The notes beneath the pieces are model-generated. The model had not been told where the DNA came from. It saw only the letters and a program-made list of their open reading frames with translations, and made no database searches. The position numbers and the translations under genes are program-made. Below are positions 36,455 to 47,722 of a DNA stretch of 64,000 nucleotides, piece after piece. Each line of letters starts with the position of its first letter. Position 1 is the stretch's first letter. The stretch comes from Blasia pusilla (Eukaryota; Marchantiophyta; Marchantiopsida; Blasiales), in the NCBI GenBank assembly GCA_050084515.1, contig CM114274.1, positions 1,488,001 to 1,552,000 of the forward strand, read 5' to 3'.

Positions 36455-37265
36455 TGTACACCTTCTTGTTGCCCTTATCTTGGAAGTCCTCTATCCTCCA
36501 TTTCTTGATCACTCTCTTCACTGGTTTGGTTGAGCATTTTAGCCTTTGCTGCAACTCTGTCCAAACCAATGAATGATCTGATCTTCCAATACCTATCACA
36601 TCCATTGTGATCTTTCCACTGCGTGTGTAGAGTTCCTCATCCACAGCTATGTAGTCCACAATGGAGCTTTCATTCTCCTTGAAGTTGACCCTAGTCCAAG
36701 CCGGGGAACCCACCTTATGCCTATCATTCAATGCCATTGATTGAAGTTCCCTCAACATCATGATCAGCCGTGTGCCATTTCCATTCACTCTCACATCTCT
36801 AAACATCCCGATCTCCGCTTGGGAATTGGTGCCTTGCCCCACCCAGCTATTGAAGTCTCCCAGCAAGACTATGTTCCCCTTTGTCTGGAACGCGAGGCAA
36901 TCAGTTTTCACACAATCAAAAGCTACCTCTGTTACAGCAGCAGATTCACTATTTGTAGGCATCTAAATACACCCAATATACATATCCCGCGAGTTGCACT
37001 ATGCTCAAACTTTGACCCATATGTTGTGTTCATACTCGAGCCCTGTGTTGATGATCTCACACCTGCCCACCATGAAGTCTCTAATGAAGAACCCGACACC
37101 CTTCATACCTTTGTTGTTGTCTGCCTGGGTGCTGCACATCTTTCCAAACCATGCATAGTGCGGTACATGGGGTATCTCTATTAACTTGGTTTCCCAAGTT
37201 TCTTGACCACCGCATATATGTATTTCCTTTTTCAGCAAAACTTCAGCAACCTCCAGCTGCTTCAT
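36200..37265 (-). pseudogene. LINE APE-type endonuclease
   Basis: The N-terminal part (37005-37265) reads ICGGQETWETKLIEIP, including the Q-E-T motif of APE nucleases. After a stop the next frame has NIVLLGDFNSWVG (G-D-F-N) and GIGRSDHSLVWTEL (S-D-H). These are the catalytic signatures of AP-endonuclease-like nickases of LINEs. A frame break at about 36970-37000 inactivates it. Confidence 0.8.
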
Positions 37266-37315
37266 TGCATGGGTCAGTCCACATAAGTTCTAGGTACCCA
37301 ACGGAGACCTGTCAC

Positions 37316-37957
37316 TTAGTGGGTTGGGGGCCGGCGGGCACGCTTTTGGCGTAGGTGTGGTTGCTTGCAACATGGAACCTCTTCATGTGTAGGCTCGTCA
37401 TTGCTGGTTCCTTGGAGAGCACTAAAGATATTAGGTGTGTAGATCAGCAACGGTTTTGTGGAGATGGGCCTTTCCTTCGAGCAGGAACCACCCTCGACTA
37501 CCATAGCCCTCAAGTTGTAGGCACGTCTCAATTCTTGAAACACCTGGTTTTTGTGGCAAGCCAAGTATTGGCTTCCTCTGCCCTTGATGGACGCCTTGAA
37601 GATACATTGACGACCATTCATCATCCGAGTAACTCCAGCAGTAGCCAGGAATTCAAAGCCCAAAGCCACGCACATGATCTTAAATGAGACGAAGTCTATT
37701 GTGGGACGTACACCAAAAATGATCATGTAGAATCATTTTCTCCTCCTATAGACCAGATTGAACTCTCTGCCCATATCCGAATTGCACAGGGTCTTTGATC
37801 GTCTCACATCAACATGCCGGTATTTTCCGCCCAGCTTAGGGATGTTGAGCTTTGGTATGAGCCTTTGATAGGTGAACTGATACTCCTCACAAGCTTGGGA
37901 GGACGGAGATATATTGGGCTCAAGGCCGCTGATTATATATAGAGGTTTGGAAAACAA
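37316..37957 (-). other. 5' region of the LINE
   Basis: Two short open blocks (37733-37957 and 37316-37726) lie upstream of the endonuclease on the same strand. No ORF1 domain (RRM or CCHC) is recognised. Probably ORF1 remains or 5' untranslated sequence. Confidence 0.35.
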
Positions 37958-37960
37958 TTG

Positions 37961-38939
37961 ATTTAGGATCTGGGGAGAATGTTTAAGCTCCCAGCCCGAG
38001 AGTATAGACAGGGACTCGCTCTCCTATTTGTGCGAAGGGGCTGCCTCCAAGCGGCAGGGTGCCCAAAGAAGGCCTGCTTGTTACCCCCATAGATCATCAC
38101 TACCTGCCAAGGTGAATAGTCGTGGCATTAAGCTGCCCATGAGGGCCCGTGAATCCAGCTTCAAAAGAAGGAGAGTTCTCCTTCTTTTGATAGTTTATCT
38201 CCTAAGTTTGTTATGTACAATTATAGGGAAAGTTAAGACGATAATTGGGTGTGTGATGGAGCCCATTGTGCGTTGGTTGCAGGTATCAAGATAGTGGACA
38301 TGTGCCCGTACCTATGGGAGTGGATGGACCCTCACCACGAGTGTTTGAGTGGAGGAGGTAGACGTTTGCCACCTAGATAAGTTGAAGGAGACACTAGGCG
38401 TGAGGCTAGGATGGTTGCTCAGATAAAAAAATTATAGCAATAGATTGCAACAATGGCGTTGAGATTACTAAATATCAGGTCAATGATATTGATCTCAAAT
38501 GAGCACTTAGGGATATGGAGGATCCTGATCACTTGGTTGAGCAAAGCTACACATATAGAAGCAGCCGTCATAGTTATATGTGAAGCCATAGCAAATTTGG
38601 ATCCACAAAGAGGGAAAGCCAAGAAAAGACAAGGCTTTCTCAATCATTTATATTTTATGAGTCGATGAGAATCCCATCGATGTATCATAATCAAAGTTTC
38701 CATAGGTTGGAGGTTGTTGGTGTGTATGCATGATGAGCGATGCGAGAATTGAGTGAAATAAATCCTATTGTTGATGCTCTAGAGAATCTTGTGTTGAATA
38801 CGTCTTTTTGGGGTGAAAACCATCATGTACCACGCCTTTTGGTTTTTGGCTTCTGGTTGTGTGACATTAGGACATACGCCCACCAAGGCGTTCTTGATAA
38901 TTGCTATGCCATGAGAGTGGAGATGGTGTTGTTTCCTTG
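37961..38939 (+). other. Poorly defined retroelement-like stretch
   Basis: It holds only short coding-like fragments on the plus strand, such as EAAVIVICEAIANLDPQRGK near 38550. It precedes a Gypsy protease scrap on the same strand, so it may be the decayed Gag of that scrap. No firm feature. Confidence 0.25.
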
Positions 38940-39280
38940 AATTTAGAGTTCATAACATAAAGGATGGTGGAGCTCACCTTGGAGCCCATGCTCACAATGT
39001 CTAATCCTAGTTCATGGCAAGTTGTGGCTGCTAAGCTGGCGGAAATGCCTGCTAGACCCGCTATAAAGCTTACGATGGTTTCACCCAAATTTATGTTATT
39101 GGAAAATTTTATAGAGATCTTTAGGTTGGTTCGGCTTGAAGAGAGAGTGTATTATTTACAATGTGTCTTATTAAATTCAAGATCATAACCCTTGATGTTA
39201 GGGAAGATGACATATTTAGGTTTGGGTATAACTCGGGCTAAGGTTTAATGTTGCCCATTTAGGATTTAGAAATCATTAGG
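38940..39280 (+). pseudogene. Fragment of a G1/G2-family protease region
   Basis: Residues such as SSWQVVAAKLAEMPARPAIK and VYYLQCVLLNSRS parallel the G1 protease region (SWHAAAAKLVDMPARPAIE; VYHPQCVLLDSGA). The active-site DSGA has decayed to NSRS. This shows an older, diverged copy of the same Gypsy family in plus orientation. Confidence 0.6.
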
Positions 39281-39389
39281 TAGAGTAAGCATGAATTAGT
39301 TTATCATCTAGCATGAGGTTGTGGTGAGGATTAGTCCAGGACATTTGTTAATCCCTATAATCGTAAATTTGGAGAAGGTTCAAATTGAA

Positions 39390-40960
39390 TCTTGAATGAA
39401 ACATAGAATTTCACATATCACATAATCCTCCCTATAGCATCAAGGTGAGATTTTCAAGGTGTTTGCATAAATTGGCTCACTAGGCCAATTGCATAGCTAA
39501 ATTCTAGTCTAGTTATAGTTAGATAAATCAAACTTCCAACCATGCGCTTATACATATTAGAATCTGGAAGCAAGTCTCCTTCATCCACTCTTAGCTTCAC
39601 ATTGAGTTATAATGGTGTAGAAATTGGCTTAATAGCCGTCATACCATATTTTGAAAGCATGTGAAGAGCATATTATTATTGTAATAACCACATGGTCTCT
39701 CCAACCTTGATAAATTCAACACCAAGGAAGTACTTGAGTTCTTCCAAATCCTTCATATCAAATTCTGCCTGTAACTTTAGCTTGACTTGTTGTACCATAT
39801 CTTCAAGACTCCCAATAATCAAGAGGTCATCAACTTACAACAAAATGATAACCTTATAATCTTGTCTTCTAAAGACATATAATGAGGAGTCTTAATCACA
39901 TATCTTAGAGCCCAACTCTTGTAGGACGTATGTAATCTTGCCATTCCAATCTCTTGGAGCTTATTTTGGCAAGTATAGAGCTTTCTTTAACCTGCATACG
40001 CGGAATGGAAAGTCTGGATGCTCATGTACAGGTGGTTTAGTCATGTATATCTCCTCATATAGATATCCATTCAAGAAAGCATTCTTGATGTCCATGCGAT
40101 GTAATCTCCACTTCTTAATTACTGCAATTGCAACTACTATTCTTGTAGTCGCCATCTTTGCAATAGGGCTAAATATCTCCTCATAATTGATGCCATATTT
40201 TTGTTCATAGCACTTGGCTACCAACCTTCCTTTGTATCTGTTCACGATATCATCTTGATTACGCTTGACTTTGTAAACCCATTTGCAACTAATAGCTTCC
40301 AAGTTTGTGGATGTCTTAATGCAGCAAGCTCTTCCTCCATAGCTTCAATCCATTCGAGCTTGCTTGCAACTTCTTCTAAACAACTTGGCTTCTGTTCTTG
40401 AAGGGTGGTCATCATATATACATGATGTGTCACAAGGAATCCTTCATTCCTGAATTTATGAACAAGATGTGTGACTCTACTTGATCTACAAAGTTGTTGT
40501 TCACATGTGGATGCCTTTGACACGTAAGCTTTGACAAGTGTCAACATATTGAATACGTACTCTTCCCGTCCATGGATTGATAAATTTACCCAACGAATCT
40601 AGGATCTCTCCTAATCCTACACTAGTACTTGGGGAATTTTTAGGCAATGTCTATTGGTTTATAGTCATATTCTCCCCCTCACCAGACGAGTTTAGACATG
40701 GAATAGGTTCAGATGGAACATACCATAACTTTAACTCATCAAAGACAACATCGTGACTAATAATCAATTGCCTAGATGATGGAATGTAGCACTTATATCC
40801 CTTAGTTCCATCAGCATAGCCAATGAAGATACATCACTCAGATTTGGGTCTAATTTCGGACGTATTTCAGAAGAAACATGACCATAACGAATAAAGCCAA
40901 ATATTTTCACGAAGGAAAAATAATGTTTACTTCCTGTGAAGATACTCATTTTTAATGACC
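39390..40960 (-). pseudogene. pol: Copia-type retrotransposon pol fragment
   Basis: From the right it starts with the integrase-to-RT linker (CIFIGYADGTKGYKCY, then ISHDVVFDE). RT follows, with CKWVYKVKRNQDD, RLVAKCYEQKYGINYEEIFS, MDIKNAFLNGYLYEEIYM and, further left, VDDLLIIGS carrying the D-D pair. It ends near AIGLVSQFMQTP. This is standard copia order. It is broken by many stops and has no LTRs in view. Its right end cuts off gene X copy 1. Confidence 0.85.
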
Positions 40961-43900
40961 CATGAGTGCGCCGTCCTGCACTTCAGCGACCTCTTCACGC
41001 ATTGAAGGTTGAAGAGCTCGTCTTTGCTCCCTCCATTGAGGACCAAGAAACAACCCCTGTCACTCAGATACGCGTTAGCAAAAGAAAACAACAGCGCGAT
41101 CTGGTCGTACGAAAGTGGGACACTCCAATCTGGGACAGTGTCAGATGGATTGTTGTCCTACAAGCGAAACCTAGAAGGAAAATCCGCAACAAGGAGTTCC
41201 ACCTCCACCTTCTCAACAACCCCATGCACCGTCCAGGGGGCGTGCCCGTTTTGAAGGAGTTTTCGTCCCAGCACCGTCAATTTCTCCATGGCACCCGTTG
41301 ACTCCTGAGAACTGAAACTCTGCAGCTCATCGACAAGATGAGTCAAGTGAATAAGGAAATTTGTCCTGGTGGTAGTTTCCCTATGCCTGCCCAAGGATGA
41401 TGGAGTGTATTCCACATCCTTATCTCCTCCTTCAGACAAACCAGGCGCCTCCTGCTTTCGCTTCTCCCGAGTCTGCTGTCAGCTTGTTGGAGTCTCTATT
41501 ACCTCAAACTCCACAGGAGTTTTCTTGGACGAGGACCTGGTCCCGCCCTCTCGCCCTGCTGGCCCGAATGATTCTGCCTCTCGCCTTGAGGACTCAGCCT
41601 CTTTTCTCGGAGAAGTGAGCCTCAGAATTCCTCGATCCCCTCGCCTTTTCTTTCAAACCCGCTGTGGATTTGTCTTTGGCGGTGACGACCTTTGCCAGCA
41701 ACTTCCCTGTCTTGAGGGCTTGCTCCTCCGCATCTCCTTCGAAAAAAATTTCAGGCTTCATGAAGTTCGGAATGTTGTCCCTACCTACGATCACTGCATC
41801 ATAGACCACGCGTAGATTTTTGTCTGTAATGTCCTTTGGGTCGTTGAAGTCCAACCAGATTGGACAATTGACAACCTCCCAGTCGGCGAGCCATGTCCCA
41901 TCTCCATATCGTACATGGAGAATCCCTCTCCATCAGGCGGAGAAGCCCACAATTTGCAGGCCGCAGGTAATTTTTGCCAAGTACCTGCATTCATACAATT
42001 GATGAGGTACCTGTACACCATCCGTTGGGCAGCTCTTTGTCGAGATGACCCGGCCGCCTTGTCCTGAAGATCCCACTTCTTCTTTGCAAAATCCCATTTT
42101 CTGGCGTCTTTTTCCTCATCCACGTCTGCTTGAGGGAGGATGTGATTCTTGAACATCATCATGAATCCTGGGTTTTTCATGGGCTTATCTCTGATGTCAT
42201 CAATCCATAATTCAAAATCTTTTGCAGCCTCTAGGTTTGCTTCCTCTTGAACTGGCTCAATCTTCTTCAACTCTGCTTGTAGACCCGCGATCATGGACTT
42301 CCCGAGAAGGCGCAACGCATCCCAGAATGACCATTCCCTTAGCCAATGGGAGATCACTGGATCTGAAACTCCCAGAGGGTGGTGTGTCACCCGCTTTTGG
42401 GCCTCAGTGCCCTCGAGACTGATTTTCATCAGTCATATTTGCCTAAACTCGGATATCCTAGATAGCGCAAACCTGTGCACGCGGTCTACAGACACTTTCT
42501 CTCCGATCTGACCCTGTGGATCTTCGTCTCTCTTCCACTAGTGCTTGATTATCGCCTTGAGCTCCTTGTAAAACTCCAGGCCAACTTCAGGGTTGAGAAT
42601 TGCAATGTAACGCTACATCTTGCTTGCAATGTACTTTGTAGCTGTAGATACGACAGCATGAATACACTTTGCAGGTTCTGATGCGGATACGTTCTCCCTT
42701 TGCTCCAATTCCAACGAAGCACTCTTCTTAGCGGCCTGGATCTTGGACCAACATAGGATTGTGACAGCTGCATCTTGGGAAATGAAGGTATTTGCCCAAG
42801 TCTTCTTTTTTATTTGAGCTCCCTTCGCCAGAATCTCATTTACCAGATCTTTGCCAAGGAATCCCTTGTACTCTACTGGGTGCGTTGTACGCACCTTCTT
42901 GACCCTATCGTAATCCTGGATCCAGTGATGGGTGACGCTCCTCTTGGATACAATCCTGCAAATCCAAACACAAGGTAAGAATATTACAACCTATCGGGTT
43001 ACTGCAACCCGTCACACTCCGACGGGTTGCAATTTTTCCAAACCATCGGGGTCCAAATCAAATCCAAAAGATAAATGTTGCAACCCGTCAGAGTCTGACG
43101 GGTCGCAACACTTATCTTTGTATTACACTTATTGCAACACTCTTGAAATTCTTAGAGAGAATTGCAACCATCGGAGTCCGTTGGGTTGCACTCTCTTATC
43201 CAACCGATCGGTTTGTCTTATTCCTTGGTTCCAACCCGTCGGACTCCGACGGGTTGTAGAATGACTTCCATTCGGAGATAGGTTTCCCGATAAAAACTGC
43301 CCATATCAACCCGTCGAAGTCCGACGGGTTGCGCAATGGTCCTCTAAAGCTGGAATTGGACACCTAAAAGCAAGCTGTGGGACTCCAACCACGTACCCTG
43401 GGGGGAAAATGCAACCCGTCGGAGTTCGACAAGTTGCTTTCGGCCAAAAGTATCCAAAAAATAGTGGACAGTCTAGCAACTCGTCAGACTTCGACGAGTT
43501 TCTTTTAGGCATCCGATGATTTGTTACCCCTCATTGTGCAACTCGTTAGAGTCCCACGGATTGAAGAAAAATCAAATCATGCAGTCATTTTTCCACCGGT
43601 CGATGTTTGACTGGTTTCAGTATCCCGGATTAATCTGGTGTGCTTGGCCACTAGGCAAGCCGTCGGACTCCGATGGTTTGCTTGACTATGACCTTCACCA
43701 CAAACATGATGGTTCAAGAGACTCAAATCATTCCTACCCATCTTTAAGCTTTCCAATTATGCAACCCATCAGACTCTGACGGGTTGAAGCAATCAAACTT
43801 AAGGAAGAGGAAACTTACGTCTTCATCGCATGCATTGCCATTTCCACTATTGCCACGTAATGAGGAAATGGATGGAGCATGACAGCCTTCACACAAAAAT

Positions 43901-44972
43901 GTGCCTCCAATGAATTTGGGCGCTCCTATGCAAATTAGGTCCACGCCATGTACATGTGGTTCCCATCCCAGATGAAGAAGTAGAGGTTCCGCATCGAGCT
44001 AAATTGGGTTCCTTCAATCGCTCTTGTGAACTCCTGATCTCTCATCCTCCAGAATGTATCCAACGCCTCCAAGTCCTCTTCCGTCAACTCTGGGGGTTCC
44101 ATGTTCATCGTAAGGCTGAACATAGAATGGAGGGAAGTTGTCGACGTAGGATGCAGTTGTTGTCAACTGTTTGAGCTTTGCAATGTCCTCCTCCGACTGA
44201 ATTTCGCGAACATACTCCATTGTCCGCAATCAAAAGAGTAGAATTCTTGGGGCCTTTTGGCCCTCCATCCGTGCCATCTGCTTAACAACCTGCCAAAATG
44301 GGGACAAAGTCAATAAAATATAGTTTTTTGCCAATGAATTGCATAATGAGCCTTCACATAACCCAAAATTTTAGGGCGGCTCTGGGACAGGAGCTACCAA
44401 GTCCACGGGAAACTCATCGATCCGATAAAGGTCGATTTCTTCCACCGGGCTCAAAGACGACAAAGATTCTTCTCCTGCTTCTTCAGAGATGTCCACCATC
44501 TCCACACTTGTTGTCCTCATGACCTCATGATTCATCACTTGAACTTCGGACGTTTCCTCAGCCGATTTTAGATTCATGGTGTCCCCAGACCTCATCGGAG
44601 ACATTTCCTACATCTCAACACTCTCTGTTGGACCGGCAGGGCTTTCTTCAATGGAGATTGCTTTTTCTCTTCGAGCTTTCGCCAATTCTGCTCTCCTGAT
44701 GGAAGCGTAAGGACGCATTTCTCGCGTTCCTCGACCGCGACTCTTTTCTTCAAGGCCTTTGATGCCTCAGCCTCGGCGTATTGCTTAGCGAGCTCCTCCA
44801 GAGCACGTTTTGCTAGAACCTCTTGCATGTCCATATCTGCTTCCCGCTCCTCTATTTCTTGTTGCCTTATCTCATTCGCCAAACGAGGACCTGTAGATGG
44901 TGACGCAAGAGTCCTGATGGACTTGGGAGTGATGCTCCCTACCTTGGTTGTTTGTGTTTTCTTTCTCGTCAT
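40961..44972 (-). pseudogene. Gene X copy 1: coiled-coil, ParB-like domain, possible methyltransferase C-terminus
   Basis: The start is ATG at 44972 (MTRKKTQTTKVGS), chosen because copy 2 has the same start context. The N-terminus is a basic tail and then a charged coiled coil (ANEIRQQEIEEREADMDMQE). An acidic Ser-rich part with SLSPVEEIDLYRIDEFPVD follows. Exon 2 (about 44290-43819) contains YFFIWDGNH plus, in copy 2, RYEAW and VRVVMLHPF, resembling the D-G-x-H-R core of ParB/sulfiredoxin-fold domains. After an 863-bp intron, exon 3 (from 42955) encodes KGFLGKDLVNEILAKGAQIK and a long charged linker. The end (41439-40961) has VELLVADFP and VPLSYDQIALLFSFANAYL, which resembles N6-adenine methyltransferase folds; this last call is weak. 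Stops and frameshifts occur throughout. A 28-bp leader segment is duplicated in tandem at 45042-45113. Confidence 0.45.
42956..43818 (-). other. Gene X intron with palindromes
   Basis: The donor GTAAGTTTCC follows GATGAAGAC at 43818 and is matched in copy 2 at 49112. The acceptor GGATTTGCAG ends at 42956. The intron carries about a dozen copies of the 25-nt palindrome. One at 43232-43256 is perfect (12-nt arms around a single C). Confidence 0.7.
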
Positions 44973-45293
44973 GATGCACGTTGGGTCAGTTCTTCCTCCT
45001 GGATAGTCTAATATGCTTCTATGCACAATAGATCCCTCGAAGCGTTTTGTGATGAAGCGCCGTGACCCTAAACCCAACTCTCAAGGCGTTTTGTGATGAA
45101 GCGCCGTGACCCTCGAGCAGATGGGCTTGTCGAAATCAAACTCTTGAAGTGTTGGGTGCTGGATCGTCGTAACCTCCCAGCGAAGGGGTGAATGTAACCG
45201 AGTTTGGCAGCGGAAAGGTAACGTCAGCTACTGCTGCGAGGAAGAGCACATGTAATCGTGAAATGAAAAACTAGAACGTGCAAAATCTCAACC

Positions 45294-45300
45294 TTTTATA
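45294..45300 (-). promoter_or_regulatory. TATA box of gene X copy 1
   Basis: The minus strand reads CGAAAAGTATAAAAGGTTGA. The same block occurs in copy 2. It lies about 320 bp before the proposed start codon. Confidence 0.55.
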
Positions 45301-45437
45301 CTTTTCGAACCGATGAGCTCACCGTTGGGTCGTACCAACGGCGACGTGTCGGCCATTATGGAACTTTGCACGCGGGAACCCGGGCAACCCGTCGGAGACC
45401 CTAGGGTGCACGGTTTATCTCATCTTGGGGATTCAAA

Positions 45438-46515
45438 GTGAGGTACCCAGGAAACCTATCCGAGACCGACGGGTTGCACCCATCCCTTGTCCTCGGGTAA
45501 CAAGGCGAGGAACCCACGCAACCCGTCGGAGACCGACGGGTTGCACACTTCCCTCATCTTGGGGTAACAAGGCGAGGTACTCGCGCAACCCATCGGAGGC
45601 CAATAGGTTGCATGCTTCCTTCGTCTTAAGGTAACAAGGCGAGGTACCCAAGAAACCTTTCCAAGACCGACGGGTTGCACGCTTCCCTCATCCTCGGGTA
45701 ACAAGGCGAGGTACCCAGGCAACCCATCAAAGACGGACAAGTTGCACACTTCCCTCATCTTGGGGTAACAAGGCGAGGTACACACGCAACCCATCGTAGG
45801 CTGATGGGGTTGCACGATTCCCTTGTCTTGGGGTAACAAAGCGAGGTACCCGCGCAACCCATCAGAGATCGACGGGTTGCACGCTTCCCTCGTCTTGGGG
45901 ATACAAGGCGAGGTACCCAGCCAACCTGTCCGAGACTGACGAGTTGCATACATCCCTCGTCCTCGGGTAACAAGGCAAGGTACCGAGGCAACCCATCGGA
46001 GATCGACGGGTTGCATGCTTCCCTCGTCTTGGGGTAACAAGGCGAGGTACCCGCGCAACCCGTCGGAGGCCGACGGTTGCACGCTTCCCTCGTCTTGGGG
46101 TAACAAGGACAGGTACCCAGGCAACCTTTGAGAGACCGAGGGGTTGCACGCTTCTCTCGTCCTCGGGTAACAAGGCCAGGTACCCAGGAAACCCATCGGA
46201 GACCGACGGGTTGCACGCTTCCCTCGTCTTGGGATAACAAGGCTAGGTACCCGCGCAACCCGTCAGAGATCAACGGGTTGCAAGCTTCCCTCATCTTGGG
46301 GTAACAAGGTGAGGTATCCGGGAAACCCCTCGGAGACCGACGGGTTGCACGATTCCCTCATCTTGGGGTAACAAGGTGAGGTACCGGGGCAACCCCTCGG
46401 AGACCGACGGGTTGCACGCTTCCTTCGTCTTGCGGTAACAAGGCCAGGTACCCAAGCAACCCGTCTTAGACCAATGGGTTGCACGCTTCCCTCGTCCTCG
46501 GGTAACAAGGCAACA
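45438..46515. repeat. 67-bp satellite array, about 16 units, built around the palindrome
   Basis: Each unit holds a palindrome variant (CAACCC-GTCGGAGACC-GACGGGTTG pattern), then CACGCTTCCCTCGTCTTGGG, then GTAACAAGGCGAGGTACCC. Units diverge by roughly 10-20% by eye. The array sits between the gene X promoter and the MULE terminus. The unit has few stop codons, so long artificial open frames appear on the minus strand. Confidence 0.9.
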
Positions 46516-47036
46516 AAGCATAGTCTTGAGGCAACCCGTTGACCTCTGACGGGTTACAAGGTCTACCTTGGGTTGGACACTTCCCATTATACGGCGAAAC
46601 TGCCCTCACGGTTTGCACGGTTCATTGGACGAGAGAAATCGACGCGAGATCCCCTTGCAACTCGGTTACCTCCAAAAGGGAAAGCGAGGTGAGGTGCTTT
46701 TCCAACCTGTCGCAGTCCCCAATGGGTTGCCGTAGGAAATCCATGCGAGGTCTTGTGGATCCCGACTCCAATCAGACAGGTCGCAACCTGCAGGGTGTAC
46801 CTATTGACAACTACGTTCAACCCAACGGACTCCAACGTGTTGCAAGTTGCACTCAGAATATGATACTCTATGGCTTTGCAACCCACGTGTCTGAGTCCCA
46901 AAATTTACAACCCATCAAACTCCGATAGGTTGCAACATGATTGAATCCATTCCGTCAGACAATCTCACCTACCAAACAACATCTTGTAAGTCATATTCTA
47001 TCAGGAGAATAACGATCACTATTCACTATAAAGTAA
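46516..47036. other. Non-coding spacer with scattered palindromes
   Basis: Contains about five more palindrome copies (for example near 46706, 46826 and 46908) outside the regular 67-bp period, then AT-rich sequence up to the MULE terminus. No gene seen. Confidence 0.55.
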
Positions 47037-47170
47037 GCATTCTCATTCCCATTCTTATTCTTATTCTTATTCTCATTCTCCACCCGGTGAAATAATCAGG
47101 GAGTGGATAATTATGTGAAACTCACTTGTGGCAATCATCGAGCGGCCCTTCCTTAATCAGAAACAATTCG
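47037..47170 (-). repeat. MULE terminal repeat region next to a tail copy
   Basis: Matches 8007-8150 in the same orientation, including GGATAATTATGTGAAACTCA. It begins with an ATTCTT/ATTCTC simple run. It is followed by the MULE tail in reverse complement, so it represents the right end of a minus-oriented MULE. Confidence 0.6.
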
Positions 47171-47693
47171 ACTACAAGCTCGTGAGTCGAGGAGCAGTAA
47201 GAGGAGAGGAAGACAGGAAGAGAGGAGAGAGGAGAGAGGAAACTACCTTTAACCCAAAGAGATACTTTTTTTAAGAGAGTTTCCTGTGATTTGAAAAGGA
47301 TTTCCGTTGGGTTGAAGAGAGGAAATTTTTTTGTCACTTTTTTTGCACTTTTGTTCTCAGTGCTTAGGCACTCCCACAGATTTTTTTTCCTCTTCCACAT
47401 TTTGGCAACCCATCTGAATCCGGCGGGTTGTAATTTGCACAAAATTTAAAAAACTGAAAAATTAGTGGAATCATAAATGTGGAACAAATCACTTTTTCCA
47501 TCCAAGGTCTGGGAAAAATTGATCATTTGCCCTGGACTGAATAGAGTTCAAGCTCAAAGTGAAGGTTCAGGCAAATGAAAGTACAATCTAAGACCTCATT
47601 TTGCATCCTCAAAGTGGTTTGTTTAAAATACTTCGCACTTCTTTGAGGGACAGAATTGGTTAGTGGATTCCTACTCCTACCTCCGACTCTCTT
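47171..47693 (-). repeat. Extra copy of the MULE tail
   Basis: Nearly identical to 51047-51540 and matches the reverse complement of 11863-12360. It stops abruptly at 47693, where the gene X copy 2 leader begins. The MULE coding region does not continue here. Confidence 0.75.
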
Positions 47694-47715
47694 AACAGCT
47701 CAACGGCTCGAAAAG

Positions 47716-47722
47716 TATAAAA
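47716..47722 (+). promoter_or_regulatory. TATA box of gene X copy 2
   Basis: The sequence CGAAAAGTATAAAAGGTTGA is identical to the block upstream of copy 1. It lies 23 bp from the junction with the MULE tail. Confidence 0.55.

Noticed and set aside
45456-46508. Long minus-strand open frames across the satellite
   Set aside because: They arise because the repeat unit has few stops in any frame. The 67-bp period changes frame each unit and there is no independent coding evidence.
45438-46515. CRISPR-like array
   Set aside because: The 67-bp units are repeats throughout with no unique spacers and no cas genes, in a eukaryotic context; it is a satellite.
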